A stretch of 64,000 bases of DNA from Reticulitermes speratus (GCA_021186555.1 JAJKFL010000010.1:2137487-2201486), one strand, 5' to 3'. Positions 1 to 11,607 are shown, counted from the first letter of the stretch. Program-made: numbers and translations. Notes: generated by a model not told the origin, from the sequence alone.

Positions 1-866
1 GGACAGTCTGTTGTATACAGTGCGGGGACTGGTTGTACAGAGGGCAGACTGGACAGTCTGTTGTATACAGTGCGGGGACTGGTTGTACAGAGGGCGGACT
101 GGACAGTCTGTTCTATACAGTGCGGGGACTGTTGTACAGAGGGCGGACTGGACAGTCTGTTGTATACAGTGCGGGGACTGGTTGTACAGAGGGCGGACTG
201 GACAGTCTGTTGTATACAGTGCGGGGACTGGTTGTACAGAGGGCGGACTGGACAGTCTGTTGTATACAGTGCGGGGACTGGTTGTACAGAGGGCAGACTG
301 GACAGTCTGTTGTATACAGTGCGGGGACTGGTTGTACAGAGGGCGGACTGGACAGTCTGTTGTATACAGTGCGGGGACTGGTTGTACAGAGGGCGGACTG
401 GACAGTCTGTTGTATACAGTGCGGGGACTGGTTGTACAGAGGGCGGACTGGACAGTCTGTTGTATACAGTGCGGGGACTGGTTGTACAGAGGGCGGACTG
501 GACAGTCTGTTGTATACAGTGCGGGGACTGGTTGTACAGAGGGCGGACTGGACAGTCTGTTGTATACAGTGCGGGGACTGGTTGTACAGAGGGCGGACTG
601 GACAGTCTGTTGTATACAGTGCGGGGACTGGTTGTACAGAGGGCGGACTGGACAGTCTGTTGTATACAGTGCGGGGACTGGTTGTACAGAGGGCAGACTG
701 GACAGTCTGTTGTATACAGTGCGGGGACTGGTTGTACAGAGGGCGGACTGGACAGTCTGTTGTATACAGTGCGGGGACTGGTTGTACAGAGGGCGGACTG
801 GACAGTCTGTTGTATACAGTGCGGGGACTGGTTGTACAGAGGGCGGACTGGACAGTCTGTTCTATC
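1..866. repeat. 50-bp tandem repeat array, cut by window start
   Basis: About 17 near-identical copies of a 50-bp unit (ggacagtctgttgtatacag, then tgcggggactggttgtacag and agggcggact). Variants are mainly G/A at one site (gggcggact or gggcagact), one single-base deletion and one ttcta change. The array begins before the window. Because 50 is not a multiple of 3 and the unit lacks stops in several frames, long open frames run through it on both strands. I read these as repeat artefacts. Confidence 0.97.
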
Positions 867-1060
867 CCCAACTTGAACAAGTATGTTTTCCTGGGGTCTT
901 TCAATATAAGGAGTATCAGAGGCCCCTTTTCGAGCGGTTGAGTGGCCTGAACATTAAAACTGACCACTCATCAATCTCTAGGACTGATATAGAATGTGTG
1001 GAGCTTTACCTCACTGTCCATTATACATCTTAATGTATGCTGTACTGTATACTGTTAATA

Positions 1061-1340
1061 AAGGTAAAGTTAAACTTATATCGCGCCATGAAAGCACAGA
1101 GGTGGAGTAGAGGTATAGCTCTACTCTTTCTCTAACCTCGGCGCTAGATGGGGGTGGGTGGTCAACGCCACGCCCCGGCCGCTTTACCCCTGGGAATGAC
1201 CCGGTATCCATTGTATAGGAGGCTGGGTAGGCCCCACGGCCGGTCTGGACGGGTGCTGAAAATCTCGCCCCCACCGGCATTCGATCCCCGGACCGTCCAG
1301 CCCGTAGCGAGTCGCTATACCGACTGAGCTATCCCGGACC
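1061..1340 (-). mobile_element. tRNA-derived SINE, family A
   Basis: Read on the minus strand it has a tRNA-like head with A box (tagctcagtcggtatagcga) and B box (ggatcgaatgcc), then a body with the block gtaaagcggccggggcgtgg, a paired gagtagagctatacctctac segment and a tttacctt tail. Homologous copies lie at 5.7, 18.2, 19.1 and 56.8 kb. Pol III promoter boxes are present, but the body and tail show it is a retroposon and not a tRNA gene. Confidence 0.9.
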
Positions 1341-1402
1341 ACGCTAAATGGAGATGGGTGGTGGCCAACGCCACGCTCCGGCCGCTTTAACCCCAGGAAG
1401 CG
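1341..1402 (-). mobile_element. fragment of family A SINE body
   Basis: A second, separate piece of the same SINE body (ctccggccgctttaacccc, with the gatgggtggtggccaacgcc block) abuts the head of the upstream copy. Neither a tRNA head nor a tail remains. Confidence 0.7.
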
Positions 1403-1862
1403 TGTTATTGATAATACGGAAATCAAGAAACTTATGAAATGAAGATGAATGATGTGCTGGATTAACTTTCGTGGCAGGTTTACTTTTCATGCCAGAAATA
1501 TTGGATCCAATCGCTGTGAGGCCCACACAAGTTTGTCGTTATGTAAGGCCTGCTGATATAGGAAATGGAGACATCCCTTTTCAGATGAAATCTGATGTTA
1601 AACCTCAGTCATTTATGTCTTGAGTTTCTTTTTTGCACTGAAACCCCCCCAGAACACGGCGCCATGTTTTCTGTCTTACTGTCATTTACTGGGCACGTAA
1701 TAACGCCTTGTTTTTTGTACGTCTGCTGTCGGCACGTCTCTCGTCCTACCTGTATGGTCCGTCCTACTGACAGGGGCATGACAAACGGCCATATCATATT
1801 TTGGTTCCTGCTGAGGCTGGTGCACAGTAACTCAAAACGTACAGTAACCGTCAACCAAACAA

Positions 1863-2215
1863 CTAACTCCATAAAACAGGACCCTTGAAGAGCCGGTAAT
1901 TCCACGGCCTGTCAAGAAAACCCCGCATTTTATAGAAACCGAAATTTCATTACCGTGTTCACCAGAATCGGCCACTGCCTCTGTCTGAGTCACATTAATC
2001 AAGAACACGCTTTCCTATCTTGTTTATTTAAGATCAATTTCAATACTGTTCTTTCATCAACGCTTAGGTCTGGTAAGTTGTCTTTGTATTCAGGCTTTCC
2101 TACCAAAACTCTGTATATATTTTTATTTTTTACAATACATGCCACATGCCCCGCCCATCTCATCCTCCATGATTTGATCACCCGAATAACACGAGTATTT
2201 GTTGAGCAGTACAAA
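1863..2215 (-). pseudogene. 3' remnant of TTAG-tailed non-LTR retrotransposon
   Basis: On the minus strand the frame ending near 2000 reads RVIKSWRMRWAGHVA then YRVLVGKPEYKDNLPD, the typical C-terminal tail of an insect non-LTR reverse-transcriptase polyprotein. The 3' non-coding end (gaccctgttttatggagtta, in decayed form) matches copies at 4.3, 31.4, 38.7 and 53.0 kb. It is broken by frameshifts and cannot make a functional protein. Confidence 0.7.
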
Positions 2216-2221
2216 TCATGA

Positions 2222-2599
2222 AGCCCCTCATTATGCTGTTTTCTCCAGTCTCGCTAACAAAGAACACATTCAGTATGCTTGTACTTAAGAAGTGAACACT
2301 CAAAGGGGTTAATAAAGGAATGGAGAAATTCTAAACAGAAAGAATTTGTGTTAGACGGTGAAGAGTAGCAAGGTCCTAAACTTGAAGTATTCGATATTGT
2401 AGCAAGAGAGATTTGGAAAATAATAGGCAAATATTTATACGGATTTATGGAGTAGTTAACAGACAGGCTGGAAAAGTATATGTCTAGGGGTTGGCATAAT
2501 GTATTTGGAATTGTACAATATATTTGTTGAACTAATGGCAGAAACAGAAAGCGAGGGTGAGAAATGGAGAAGAAGAGGTGATCGAAACAGTGATTTTTT
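2222..2599. other. unannotated stretch
   Basis: I see no gene, repeat or element boundary here. It is AT-rich sequence between a LINE remnant and a hAT-type element. Confidence 0.6.
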
Positions 2600-2607
2600 T
2601 AGAGGAG

Positions 2608-3002
2608 GAGGGGCGCACCCAAGCGGGGGCTGCCGGGCTGCAGCCCCCCAAAAATCCCCCAAAACTCAAATTTAAAAAATTTGGATATTGTAGCTGTTAT
2701 GATATCAAAAGTTTTACGTGATTTACCCTTCAGTCGAAATCAGCCACTGAAATCCGCTGATGACTAGTACATTACGATTTTGAAAAATAAATTAATAAAT
2801 TAAAAAAACAAGAAGATAGGTGACTGACTGAGTCATGCAACATGTAGTTATATTTGTATGTATATAAATGCAGTTTCAGACAGTTATGTTGTACTTACAA
2901 CATGAGTTTTATACAATTTTTAAAATCAAACATAAATTATTTATAACCTCAGGGTCAGCCTCCCCCCCCCCCCCCCAAGGAAAAATTCTGGGTGTGCACC
3001 TG
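2608..3002. mobile_element. hAT-type non-autonomous element (8-bp TSD)
   Basis: The ends are related inverted repeats: left gaggggcgcaccc, and right, read inward, caggtgcacaccc. An exact 8-bp duplication tagaggag lies at 2600-2607 and 3003-3010. Eight-base duplications and CAG-type ends are hallmarks of the hAT superfamily. The 395-bp interior is AT-rich with a C15 run at 2962-2976 and has no coding sequence, so transposition would need a transposase in trans. Confidence 0.8.
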
Positions 3003-3010
3003 TAGAGGAG

Positions 3011-3484
3011 GATGAGGAGAAAAAGCGAAACAAATTAAGGATAGGGAACTTTTATTAATTTTCTATTTATGACTACGCCCTCTTTCTGTTCTCGTGAAGC
3101 TTTAGTGAAAAACAGTCAGAATGAAACTATGCAGGAGGATCGTATGTGCCAGGTTTATTCGTCTGCTCTTCGGCAAATTCCGATCGGGTCACGTGGTAGA
3201 GATCCGAACTCGTGTCGCCAAATTTTCAGCATTTTTTTATACCGCTCATATTCCATTGCTTAGCTAAACAGATGTCAAAACAGTCCACTTCTGTGTCTGC
3301 TCGGAACAGAATGTTGTCGCCCGAGTGCCCAACAGCAGCAGAAGGCTCCTGACGAAGGCTGCCCCAACTCTTTATTGTGATTGGTTGTTTCATTTCGCAG
3401 CCATTGTGAAGCTTGTGACAAGTGGAACTGATTATGTACAGGTGTACAAAGAATGTCATACTGTTCGTACAGTGCACTGTCGAT
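3011..3484. other. unannotated stretch
   Basis: No supported feature. Short open frames here have no recognisable domain. Confidence 0.5.
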
Positions 3485-3665
3485 AATCAATGTATTGTTC
3501 CCAGGTGTTTTATATTACAATATCTTGTTAATCGATCCTACATCTTTCGATATGAATAACTGATGATGATCTCCTGAGGGATCGAAACATGTAGGATTGA
3601 TCACAAATATATTTATTTTAATATAAAACATCTGGAAGCAATACAGTGCATTTTGTTGGACTGAG
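3485..3665. mobile_element. short palindromic element with hammerhead-like motif
   Basis: Arms containing aatgtattgttcccaggtg on the left and aagcaatacagtgcattttg on the right are inverted and imperfect. The right end has cattttgttggactgagta, matching in inverse the ends of the 58.6-61.7 kb element. A hammerhead-like core sits near the middle. It is probably a decayed member of the same palindromic family as the elements at 36.3, 47.4 and 58.6 kb. Confidence 0.6.
3560..3593 (+). ncRNA. hammerhead-ribozyme-like motif
   Basis: The order is ctgatga, one t, stem gatctc, loop ctga, stem gggatc (six pairs, one T-G), gaaac, at, gta. This fits the hammerhead core C3-A9, stem II, GAAA and a GUA cleavage triplet with a two-pair stem III (AC/GU). 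The sequence on either side does not pair well as stem I, so this copy may be inactive. Confidence 0.5.
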
Positions 3666-3954
3666 TATTGTGTACAAATAAATTCCTACCCTTCAAATCT
3701 TCCAGCTTAAATTTTATACGCATTTTTCGTTTCATCCGTCTCATTTCCATTTATGTAATGGCACCAAAAAGGCGGACAGTGCAGACTGTGTATCTGTTAA
3801 TTGTGTATTATGCAGTGTCCTGTTATTTCTTAATTTTAGGTCCAAATATTCTACTCAACCCCTCATTCTCAGGTACCCTCAGGTACCCTACCCTCCAGGT
3901 AGTTTATTTTCTAAGGATTAGAAAATAAGTTTTATGCCCTGCAACAGAACAGTT

Positions 3955-4238
3955 TTTTTTGCGTGGTGAAGGGCCCCGCAGCAGATGCTACGGACGCACC
4001 GCAGCCTTAAGGCTTCTTGTGCAACCCCTGTGATGAAGATGAGCAGTTATTTACCAAGTTTTACAATTAATGGAGCACCAGTGGAATTAAATTGACAGGG
4101 GAAGACCGACAACTCGGAGAAAAACCTGTCCCACTGCCACTTTGTCCACCACAAATCTCACATGGACTGACCCGGGATTGAACTCGGGCCTCCGCGGTGA
4201 GAGGCCGGCGACAAACCGCCTGAGCCATGGCACGGCCT
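3955..4238 (-). mobile_element. tRNA-derived SINE, family D, with 13-bp TSD
   Basis: The minus strand starts gccgtgccatggctcaggcg with a B box cccgggttcaatcccgggt, resembling a tRNA-Glu-type head. The body holds gtggtggacaaagtggcag and the ccgag-cggttttcccctgtca block. An exact duplication caacagaacagtt flanks it (3942-3954 and 4239-4251), with a short A/T tail at the low-coordinate side. Confidence 0.92.
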
Positions 4239-4258
4239 CAACAGAACAGTTAATATTA

Positions 4259-4395
4259 TAACTAACTCCATGAAGTAAGTCCTTCTTGAGAAGCTAACAG
4301 GTCGTCAGCTAGTCAAGAAATCCCCTGCGTTTTATGGAACCCGAAGGTTCATTACCGCACTTACAAAAGCCCGCCACCTGTGCCTATCCTATATT
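4259..4395 (-). pseudogene. 3' end fragment of TTAG-tailed LINE
   Basis: The minus strand shows the LINE 3' end seen in full at 31.4 and 38.7 kb: ggttccataaaacgcagggg, then gacgacctgttagcttctca and a short ttagtta tail. Only the last coding residues and the untranslated end remain. Confidence 0.7.
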
Positions 4396-5720
4396 AATTT
4401 TATTTATCTTAATCTTAAGGTATATATATGTTAAGTATCCTCCACGTATTGCAAAGTTTCCATAACAAATGGCATATAAGTCTCAACGTTTGGTATCCCA
4501 TAGAGCAGTCAGTACTTTACTCTACGATACTTTACCCTGCCCAGCACTGTGCGCCCCGACAGGTATAAACCGCAGTCAGTCCGCCCCTCCCACCATTATT
4601 ATTATCAGTTCGGCGTCCATAATGGTCAACCCTTGTTGCATGTTCCTATTCAGGGCTGTAAACAGACGTAGGACCCCGGACACGGTCCTTGGACCCGATA
4701 GACTGGGACACCCAAACATCAACGACTGCATTGATCACTCATTACCAGTCAAACAATTTACTACCCTGAAGATGGAGGCAGTGGGTTTCTCCGATACTTT
4801 GGTGCCTAAGTACCAGACTGCACGGTGTCACGTCTCAGTAAACAGTGATCTTCATAAGGCACGTACGGTTTCTGTCGGCTTTCGCAGCGTGGTGTCATGC
4901 AGCTTTATGGCTAAATGAATATTTCAGCTGTCGAGCAATCGATATTATCGATTAGTACAGTAAACAACTACAGCAGCATCTCGATGTTCGTGATGCAGAC
5001 CGAGAGAACCGTCACGAACATCGGAATCACGAACATCTGAATCCGTACAGGCATCGAGTACGTCGTAGGGTATTCGTAAAATGAATATTCCTGCTCAAGT
5101 GGAATTCAGTTCACTGTGTTGTATTGTGAAATGAAAATACGTACGTAGTCGAAGTGTCGCCGTTACAGCAGACAGGCCACTTCTACTAACGACCGTTCTT
5201 TTCTATGGGCTTTCGGAAAAAGGAAAGCGGAGACGCGATTTTTTTTTCCAGGCTGGCCGCAACACAAAGAAGGTCGCTGGTTGTGAAAGAAGTCCCGCAG
5301 CTATCAAATATCGAGGAACCTGATACTAACAGCTAGACACTAGACGAGCCTGACCTGTCTTTGCTTGTCTTGTGGAGGCAGATAAACCGCTGTGCCTCGG
5401 GCATCAGCTCGCAACGAAATGGCAACGCAGCATACATAAGCGTGATATTAGGTTAGAAACGTTATTCCCTCGGTTTACGCGAGTTTGTTTTACGCGGTGT
5501 GACAATAATCGCCAAATTTCGAACAGCGCTCGAATTGGAAATTTTAATAACGACCGGGACATTAAGGGAAAAGTCTTCTATGAAGGTTTAATTTAGCGCC
5601 GTTGTTTCAACCGGGGGGGGGGGGGGGGTTATTTTTTTCTCAACCGGAACGTCGTTCCATTGACTTCCGGTCAGTTTCGACCATGATTATTGAAGAGTTG
5701 TGTTGCAAATTTTAGTTTCA
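4396..5720. other. stretch with little recognisable content
   Basis: Apart from a decayed hammerhead-like motif at 4766-4803 I recognise nothing. There is a small hairpin (gatgttcgtga with tcacgaacatc) around 4981-5024 and a G16 run at 5613-5628. Confidence 0.5.
4766..4803 (+). ncRNA. decayed hammerhead-like motif
   Basis: ctgaaga, t, then ggag...ctcc as stem II, but gaaac has become gatac and the cleavage triplet is lost. The frame across it reads LKMEAVGFSDTLVPKYQTAR, a phrase that recurs in translated insect repeats. The motif explains that phrase better than a protein does. Confidence 0.35.
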
Positions 5721-5734
5721 TTCAGCACCCGGAA

Positions 5735-6002
5735 GGGCCGGGATAGCTCAGTCGGTATAGCGACTCGCTACGGGCTGGACGGTCCGGGGATCGAATCCCG
5801 GTGGGGGCGAGATTTTCCGCAGTCGTTCAGGCCGACCCTGGGGCCTACCCAGCCTCCTGTACAATGGGTACCGGGTCATTCCCGGGGGTAAAGAGGCCGG
5901 GGCGTGGCATTGACCACCCAGCGCCGAGGTTAAAGAAAGAGTAGAGCCATACCTCTACTCCGCCTCTGGGCCTTCATGGCCTGTTCTAGGGAGAACTTTA
6001 CC
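5735..6002 (+). mobile_element. tRNA-derived SINE, family A, full length with 14-bp TSD
   Basis: This is the cleanest family A copy. The head is gggccgggatagctcagtcg, the B box gggatcgaatcccggt. The body has the cctggggcctacccagcctc and gggggtaaagaggccggggc blocks, and the tail ends tttacc. The duplication ttcagcacccggaa is exact at 5721-5734 and 6003-6016, so insertion was recent and by target-primed reverse transcription. Confidence 0.95.
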
Positions 6003-6016
6003 TTCAGCACCCGGAA

Positions 6017-7381
6017 CCCAATTTCCCATCTCCCATAATATCATAGCGTAGCACACAAGTCGGGAAATTGTTACAGTTATAAACACAATTTTGTCCCATT
6101 ATTCCGTGACAGTAAACATTATAGACTTTATTGCAATATCTGGAGCGAGACGTGTTCACTGAGCTACATCTTAACCTGCTTTGTTTAACTTAAATGTTAA
6201 CCCACCATTCCATGGGGCATGAACCTGATTGTCCAACCCAGATCCCTTGGAGAGATTTAGATGGTATTTGGCGTGCCAGACATCGTAGTCATCCTAAAAC
6301 TACTGGTACAATTTGAACCTCCTGTTTCTATTTTCTCATGAGTTATGGCTGTCGGTAACGGACAACTTGTTTCATTATACAACATGTCGCAAGAGTCCCT
6401 TTACTTTCGTTGTTTAACTGCTGCGTCTAGTTTTAAGGGTATTTGCGCCACCCATTAGCTATATGCGCCATCTGTCACTATCCCATGCAACCTGATATTT
6501 AGCTGAAATATATAGACTTTTATTAAAGAGTTTTAGGATGAACTATCGGGCCATCGCAGTGTTCCTTTTCGTCAAGACCTATCCTCCGTGTTTCTACTCG
6601 AAGGCGTGTTTCTTTTGCTTCTGCGCGTGGCGTTCGTATTACTGGTATGTGCATCCATATTTCCATCTTTGCCCCAGACAGTTATGTTTTCCCCGTATCA
6701 TAGCAACAACACTACAATCAATGGGCAGTTCCCGTCACTCTCGATTGTAGCGCTGTTGCTGTGGAAACTACGAACTATGTAGAGTTTTAAATCTGTGGAG
6801 GATCGAATTTCGGAAAAATTTCCGTGTCATTTAAAGTAAATTCTCCTGCGATTATTTTAAGCTTTGTGTTACTTTAGCAAATGAAGTTACAAATTGGTGT
6901 AAGAGGGCTTTTGTTTTGTACATTGAACGTGGGGCAGCGAAACTTGAATGGATTGAGGACACGTAGATTCGTCTAAACATTATTTTCCAAAAGCAGTGAT
7001 CTCAAATGTCTTCTTTGTTCAGAGGATTTCACTAGATCGACAGGAGGTAAATGGTGAGAATAGAATGTGGCTGGAAGTGGTTCAGTACTGCGCTCAGTGC
7101 CGCGCTGAACAGTCCGCTGCCACTGACAAATAGTTAATTGTTCGGAACGGACAGACGGATGCACTCAGCTCGTTGATTGTAATTCATTTCACTTCATTTC
7201 TAGCAGCGTAATGGCCAGCACTTCTAGAAGGACACAAACAAACAAACAAACAAGACATAAAGACACAATATAAATAAGAAATATAAATAAGAAAGAAGAC
7301 ATCAAAACCAGGGCCGAAAACGAGTGGAATAAAAAAAGAGTAACAACTAATTTACTTAAAATGATATAAACAAATAATCAC
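6017..7381. other. stretch without recognised features
   Basis: No supported gene. A short (caaa)n run lies near 7228-7252. The small open frames show no known domain. Confidence 0.5.
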
Positions 7382-7516
7382 AGTAATAGCTTTATTTTTA
7401 CCAACACATGCACTACAATTGTGTCGTATTTTTTTACACCCCTGCATATGTTTCGACTATTTATTTATTAGTTGGTAAAAATAAAGCTATTACTTAAAGA
7501 CAAAATGCACAGTGAA
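7382..7516. repeat. small palindrome with TGCACAGTGAA on its right
   Basis: Inverted arms agtaatagctttatttttac (7382-7405) and the reverse complement at 7471-7495 enclose about 65 bp that includes ccaacacatgcac and a hammerhead remnant (on the minus strand cgaaacatatgcaggggtg). tgcacagtgaa at 7506-7516 follows, as after other palindromes in the window. Confidence 0.6.
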
Positions 7517-7546
7517 TATAATGTGAAATAATGACAGTATTTAATT

Positions 7547-9152
7547 AACCCTTTATAAAACCCAGTGGTTACTATATGAACCACCAGGGTTAACATTCAA
7601 CAATCCTACGTTCTGCCCACACAGTGTATTAATGTGTTTTGTGTGGATCTCAGAACAAACAGCGATTATTTCACTGTACAACATTAACTGATGGTTTGTA
7701 TAACTGAGACGGAGTGTGTTTACTGCGCGGTACGGACTGTATTAATGTGTTTTGTGTGGATCTCAGAACAAACAGCGATTATTTCACTGTACAACATTAA
7801 CTGACTGGTTTGTATAACTGAGACGGAGTGTGTTTACTGCGCGGTACGGACTGTATTTATGTGTTTTGTGTGGATCTCAGAACAAACAGCGATTATTTCA
7901 CTGTACAGCATTAACTGACTGGTTTGTATAACTGAGACGGAGTGTGTTTACTGCGCGGTACGGACTGTATTAATGTGTTTTGTGTGGATCTCAGAACAAA
8001 CAGCGATTATTTCACTGTACAGCATTAACTGACTGGTTTGTGTAACTGAGGAGTGTGTTTACTGCGCGGTACGGACTGTATTTATGTGTTTTGTGTGGAT
8101 CTCAGAACAAACAGCGATTATTTCACTGTACAGCATTAACTGACTGGTTTGTAGTAACTGAGAGAGTGTGTTTACTGCGCGGTACGGACTGTATTTATGT
8201 GTTTTGTGTGGATCTCAGAACAAACAGCGATTATTTCACTGTACAACATTAACTGACTGGTTTGTATAACTGAGACGGAGTGTGTTTACTGCGCGGTACG
8301 GACTGTATTTATGTGTTTTGTGTGGATCTCAGAACAAACAGCGATTATTTCACTGTACAGCATTAACTGACTGGTTTGTATAACTGAGACGGAGTGTGTT
8401 TACTGCGCGGTACGGACTGTATTTATGTGTTTTGTGTGGATCTCAGAACAAACAGCGATTATTTCACTGTACAAGCATTAACTGACTGGTTTGTATAACT
8501 GAGACGGAGTGTGTTTACTGCGCGGTACGGACTGTATTTATGTGTTTTGTGTGGATCTCAGAACAAACAGCGATTATTTCACTGTACAACATTAACTGAC
8601 TGGTTTGTATAACTGAGACGGAGTGTGTTTACTGCGCGGTACGGACTGTATTTATGTGTTTTGTGGTTGGGATTCAGAACAAACAGCGTATATATTTTCA
8701 CTGGTGTATCAACAATTATAACTGACTGGTTTGTATAACTGAGACGGAGTGTGTTTACTGCGCGGTACGGACTGTATTTATGTGTTTTGTGTGGATCTCA
8801 GAACAAACAGCGATTATTTCACTGTACAACATTAACTGACTGGTTTGTATAACTGAGACGGAGTGTGTTTACTGCGCGGTACGGACTGTATTTATGTGTT
8901 TTGTGTGGATCTCAGAACAAACAGCGATTATTTCACTGTACAGCATTAACTGACTGGTTTGTATAACTGAGACGGAGTGTGTTTACTGCGCGGTACGGAC
9001 TGTATTTATGTGTTTTGTGTGGATCTCAGAACAAACAGCGATTATTTCACTGTACAACATTAACTGACTGGTTTGTATAACTCAGATGGAGTGTGTTTAC
9101 TGCGCGGTACGAGCTGAGTCTTTATATCTAATTCAGGTTATTTCTTAGTCTT
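7547..9152. mobile_element. satellite-carrying inverted-repeat element, copy 1 (13 units)
   Basis: The left end aaccctttataaaacccagt and the flank ggttaacattcaacaatcct, ctgcccacacagtgta precede the array; gcgcggtacgagctgagtct follows it. The same flanks border the same 114-bp repeat at 34.5, 43.5 and 50.4 kb. The right terminus here is decayed (gtcttcaaatacttaac against gtctttaaagggtta elsewhere). No coding capacity is seen. Confidence 0.75.
7627..9113. repeat. 114-bp tandem repeat, about 13 copies
   Basis: The unit begins gtatttatgtgttttgtgtg and ends gtttactgcgcggtacggac. Copies vary by single substitutions (acaacatt or acagcatt) and small indels. The unit near 8640-8750 is scrambled by insertions. 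The first unit is slightly short. Confidence 0.96.
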
Positions 9153-10351
9153 CAAATACTTAACAATAACAGATTAAGAAATAACTCATCCATAAATCTG
9201 GCGATTGGCCGTAATACGCCTAATTTCAGTTCTATAACAAATCTGAATCTAAAACTTTTATCTCTCATCAGATGAATGAAAAAGAGTGGAAGATTCGCCA
9301 CGTTTTGTGTTTCTGTTTCTTTACAAAGCTGTTGAGAGGCAAACAAATTGACAGTTTTTATGGAGGGGGAAGAACATTGTTACACTGTACTCTACCGCAG
9401 TGCTACCAATCAATAAAACTTCCCTACAGAAACGTTAGTGATAGAAAGTCCATTAAAGCTACTTGCGTGTCATATAACATAACACAGGCGATCGATTTTT
9501 TGGGTTCAAAGCGGGATATCGTACTGTGCGAGGCCGCATAATGAAAGGGCAGGATGTAGCACTATTGCTAGCGAACAAAGCGAATCAGTGATTTACTAAG
9601 CGAAGAGTCCAGCACGCTTAAGAAGGCTACAGTGTCCAATTACTTATAACGAACCAAGAAATCTTTTCGACTCAAGAGGACAGCTTTGACCTTGGACGTG
9701 CTGGTGCAGTGGGAAGTGAGGCCTTTAAGATGTTTGTGGCCAGTAACCGATGTATTCCAGCTAAAAATACATTGAGCTGAAGTGCAGTCGTGTCTTGTGC
9801 ATGCGGGCTAATGATGTTATTCTCTGTTGTGTTCTGTCTGGTTACAGCTGTGCGTAAATTTCATTTTAGTCGTGTTATAAAGTGAACACCTAAGAAATGG
9901 CGACAGTTGGAAAGTGATGTGGTGTGATGGAAGCCTATGTCTTTGGCGCTGTCTTTGTATTTCTTCAGTAAGTTTGTAGCGAGATAAGGGACCCTACCCA
10001 CGCTCTCAAGGACAACGTTTTTTTCTTCAGTCGACGACTGTAGTTACGTCAGAAAAGTGATAGCGCAAGTGTTTGACGGTTGGGATTCAATTCATGGAAC
10101 AGTTAGCGCCACACCATAGGAGGTCGTGGCGGTTTAACGCCAGTCATTCTTGATCTAGGCGTAACATGAGGGCGACTAGTTGGATGCTCTTGATACTACG
10201 CCCTACCCTTCGACGCAGACTGTGAGGATGTAGGATAGGCATCACAGGGAGGTCTGGGGGGGGGGGGGGAGTAGCAAGGAGGGAGATCATTTTCAATCCG
10301 GAAAATGGTCTTGATTGTTGTTTTGTGAGTCACGCAGATATTGTGTATTTG
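9153..10351. other. stretch without recognised features
   Basis: No gene or element boundary supported. A G14 run lies at 10256-10269 just before the next array. Confidence 0.5.
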
Positions 10352-11178
10352 GACAGTCAGTTTTGCATTTCGTTATTGTGTGTTGGGGCAGTCAGTCTTG
10401 CATTTCGTTATTGTGTGTTGGGGCAGTCAGTCTTGCATTTCGTTATTGTGTGTTGGGGCAGTCAGTCTTGCATTTCGTTATTGTGTTGGGGCAGTCAGTC
10501 TTGCATTTCGTTATTGTGTGTTGGGGCAGTCAGTCTTGCATTTCGTTATTGTGTGTTGGGGCAGTCAGTCTTGCATTTCGTTATTGTGTGTTGGGGCAGT
10601 CAGTCTTGCATTTCGTTATTGTGTGTTGGGGCAGTCAGTCTTGCATTTCGTTATGTGTGTTGGGGCAGTCAGTCTTGCATTTCGTTATTGTGTGTTGGGC
10701 AGTCAGTCTTGCATTTCGTTATTGTGTGTTGGGCAGTCAGTCTTGCATTTCGTTATTGTGTGTTGGGGCAGTCAGTCTTGCATTTCGTTATTGTGTGTTG
10801 GGGCAGTCAGTCTTGCATTTCGTTATTGTGTGTTGGGGCAGTCAGTCTTGCATTTCGTTATTGTGTGTTGGGGCAGTCAGTCTTGCATTTCGTTATTGTG
10901 TGTTGGGGCAGTCAGTCTTGCATTTCGTTATTGTGTGTTGGGGCAGTCAGTCTTGCATTTCGTTATTGTGTGTTGGGGCAGTCAGTCTTGCATTTCGTTA
11001 TTGTGTCTTGGGGCAGTCAGTCTTGCATTTCGTTATTGTGTGTTGGGGCAGTCAGTCTTGCATTTCGTTATTGTGTGTTGGGGCAGTCAGTCTTGCATTT
11101 CGTTATTGTGTGTTGGGGCAGTCAGTCTTGCATTTCGTTATTGTGTGTTGGGGCAGTCAGTCTTGCCTTTCGTTATTC
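10352..11178. repeat. 35-bp tandem repeat, about 24 copies
   Basis: The unit is cagtcagtcttgcatttcgt then tattgtgtgttgggg. Nearly all copies are identical; a few lack one to three bases. All three forward frames stay open because the unit has no in-phase stop and 35 is not a multiple of 3, which explains the roughly 300-residue frames here. Confidence 0.97.
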
Positions 11179-11240
11179 ACGTCAGAATTGTTGAAATTAT
11201 GGTCGTGTCTAATGCCTTTACTCAGTGTAGTGATTAAATA

Positions 11241-11607
11241 TGCCAACGTTTCGGGGAACATCCTGTCTCCATCTTTAGGGCGACTGAAGTGGCTCAGGTG
11301 ATTGATGAAATTGTGGGGTTAAAGTAAATAGTCGGTTATGTTGGAAGGTTTGACTGAGTTAAGCCAGTAAGGCAAGTGGGATGAGGGGAGACGTACTATC
11401 GCGAGAGAGTGGGAATTGAGAATTGTGTCAGTCCGTATTCTCAGCCTACACCTGAAACATTTAAGTAACCCTGAAGATGGTAGCAGTACTTTCATACAAA
11501 ATCTCGGAACATTTAGTCACTGAAATCTGCGTCTTCTGGGATATTACGCGGCGTCATGTGTAATTGTTTACCGACGTTTCGGGACAACGTATCGGTCCCA
11601 TCTTCAC
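11241..11607 (-). other. two decayed hammerhead-like motifs, minus strand
   Basis: At 11569-11607 the minus strand reads gtgaaga, t, gggac, loop, gtccc, gaaac, gtcg, gta: a good stem II and cleavage triplet but C3 is lost. At 11241-11278 a related copy has ctaaaga and a GCA triplet. A third degenerate ctgaagatgg lies on the plus strand near 11470. These are likely relics of palindromic elements. Confidence 0.4.

Noticed and set aside
11..1033. 340-, 302-, 271- and 284-residue frames on both strands
   Set aside because: All are passages through the 50-bp tandem repeat. Overlapping open frames in several phases show the lack of stops in the unit, not coding.
3530..3600. Type III reading of the 3.6 kb hammerhead (cctacat with atgtagg as stem III)
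   Set aside because: The arms pair well, but the bases next to the core do not place a paired U16.1 and G16.2. The type I reading with AC/GU is the one shared by all copies.
5735..5810. Possible tRNA gene (A and B boxes, tRNA-like fold)
   Set aside because: The same head recurs in several copies, each followed by the same body and tail and bordered by target duplications, so it is a SINE head.
10315..11301. Three overlapping frames of about 290-330 residues
   Set aside because: Artefacts of the 35-bp repeat, same argument.
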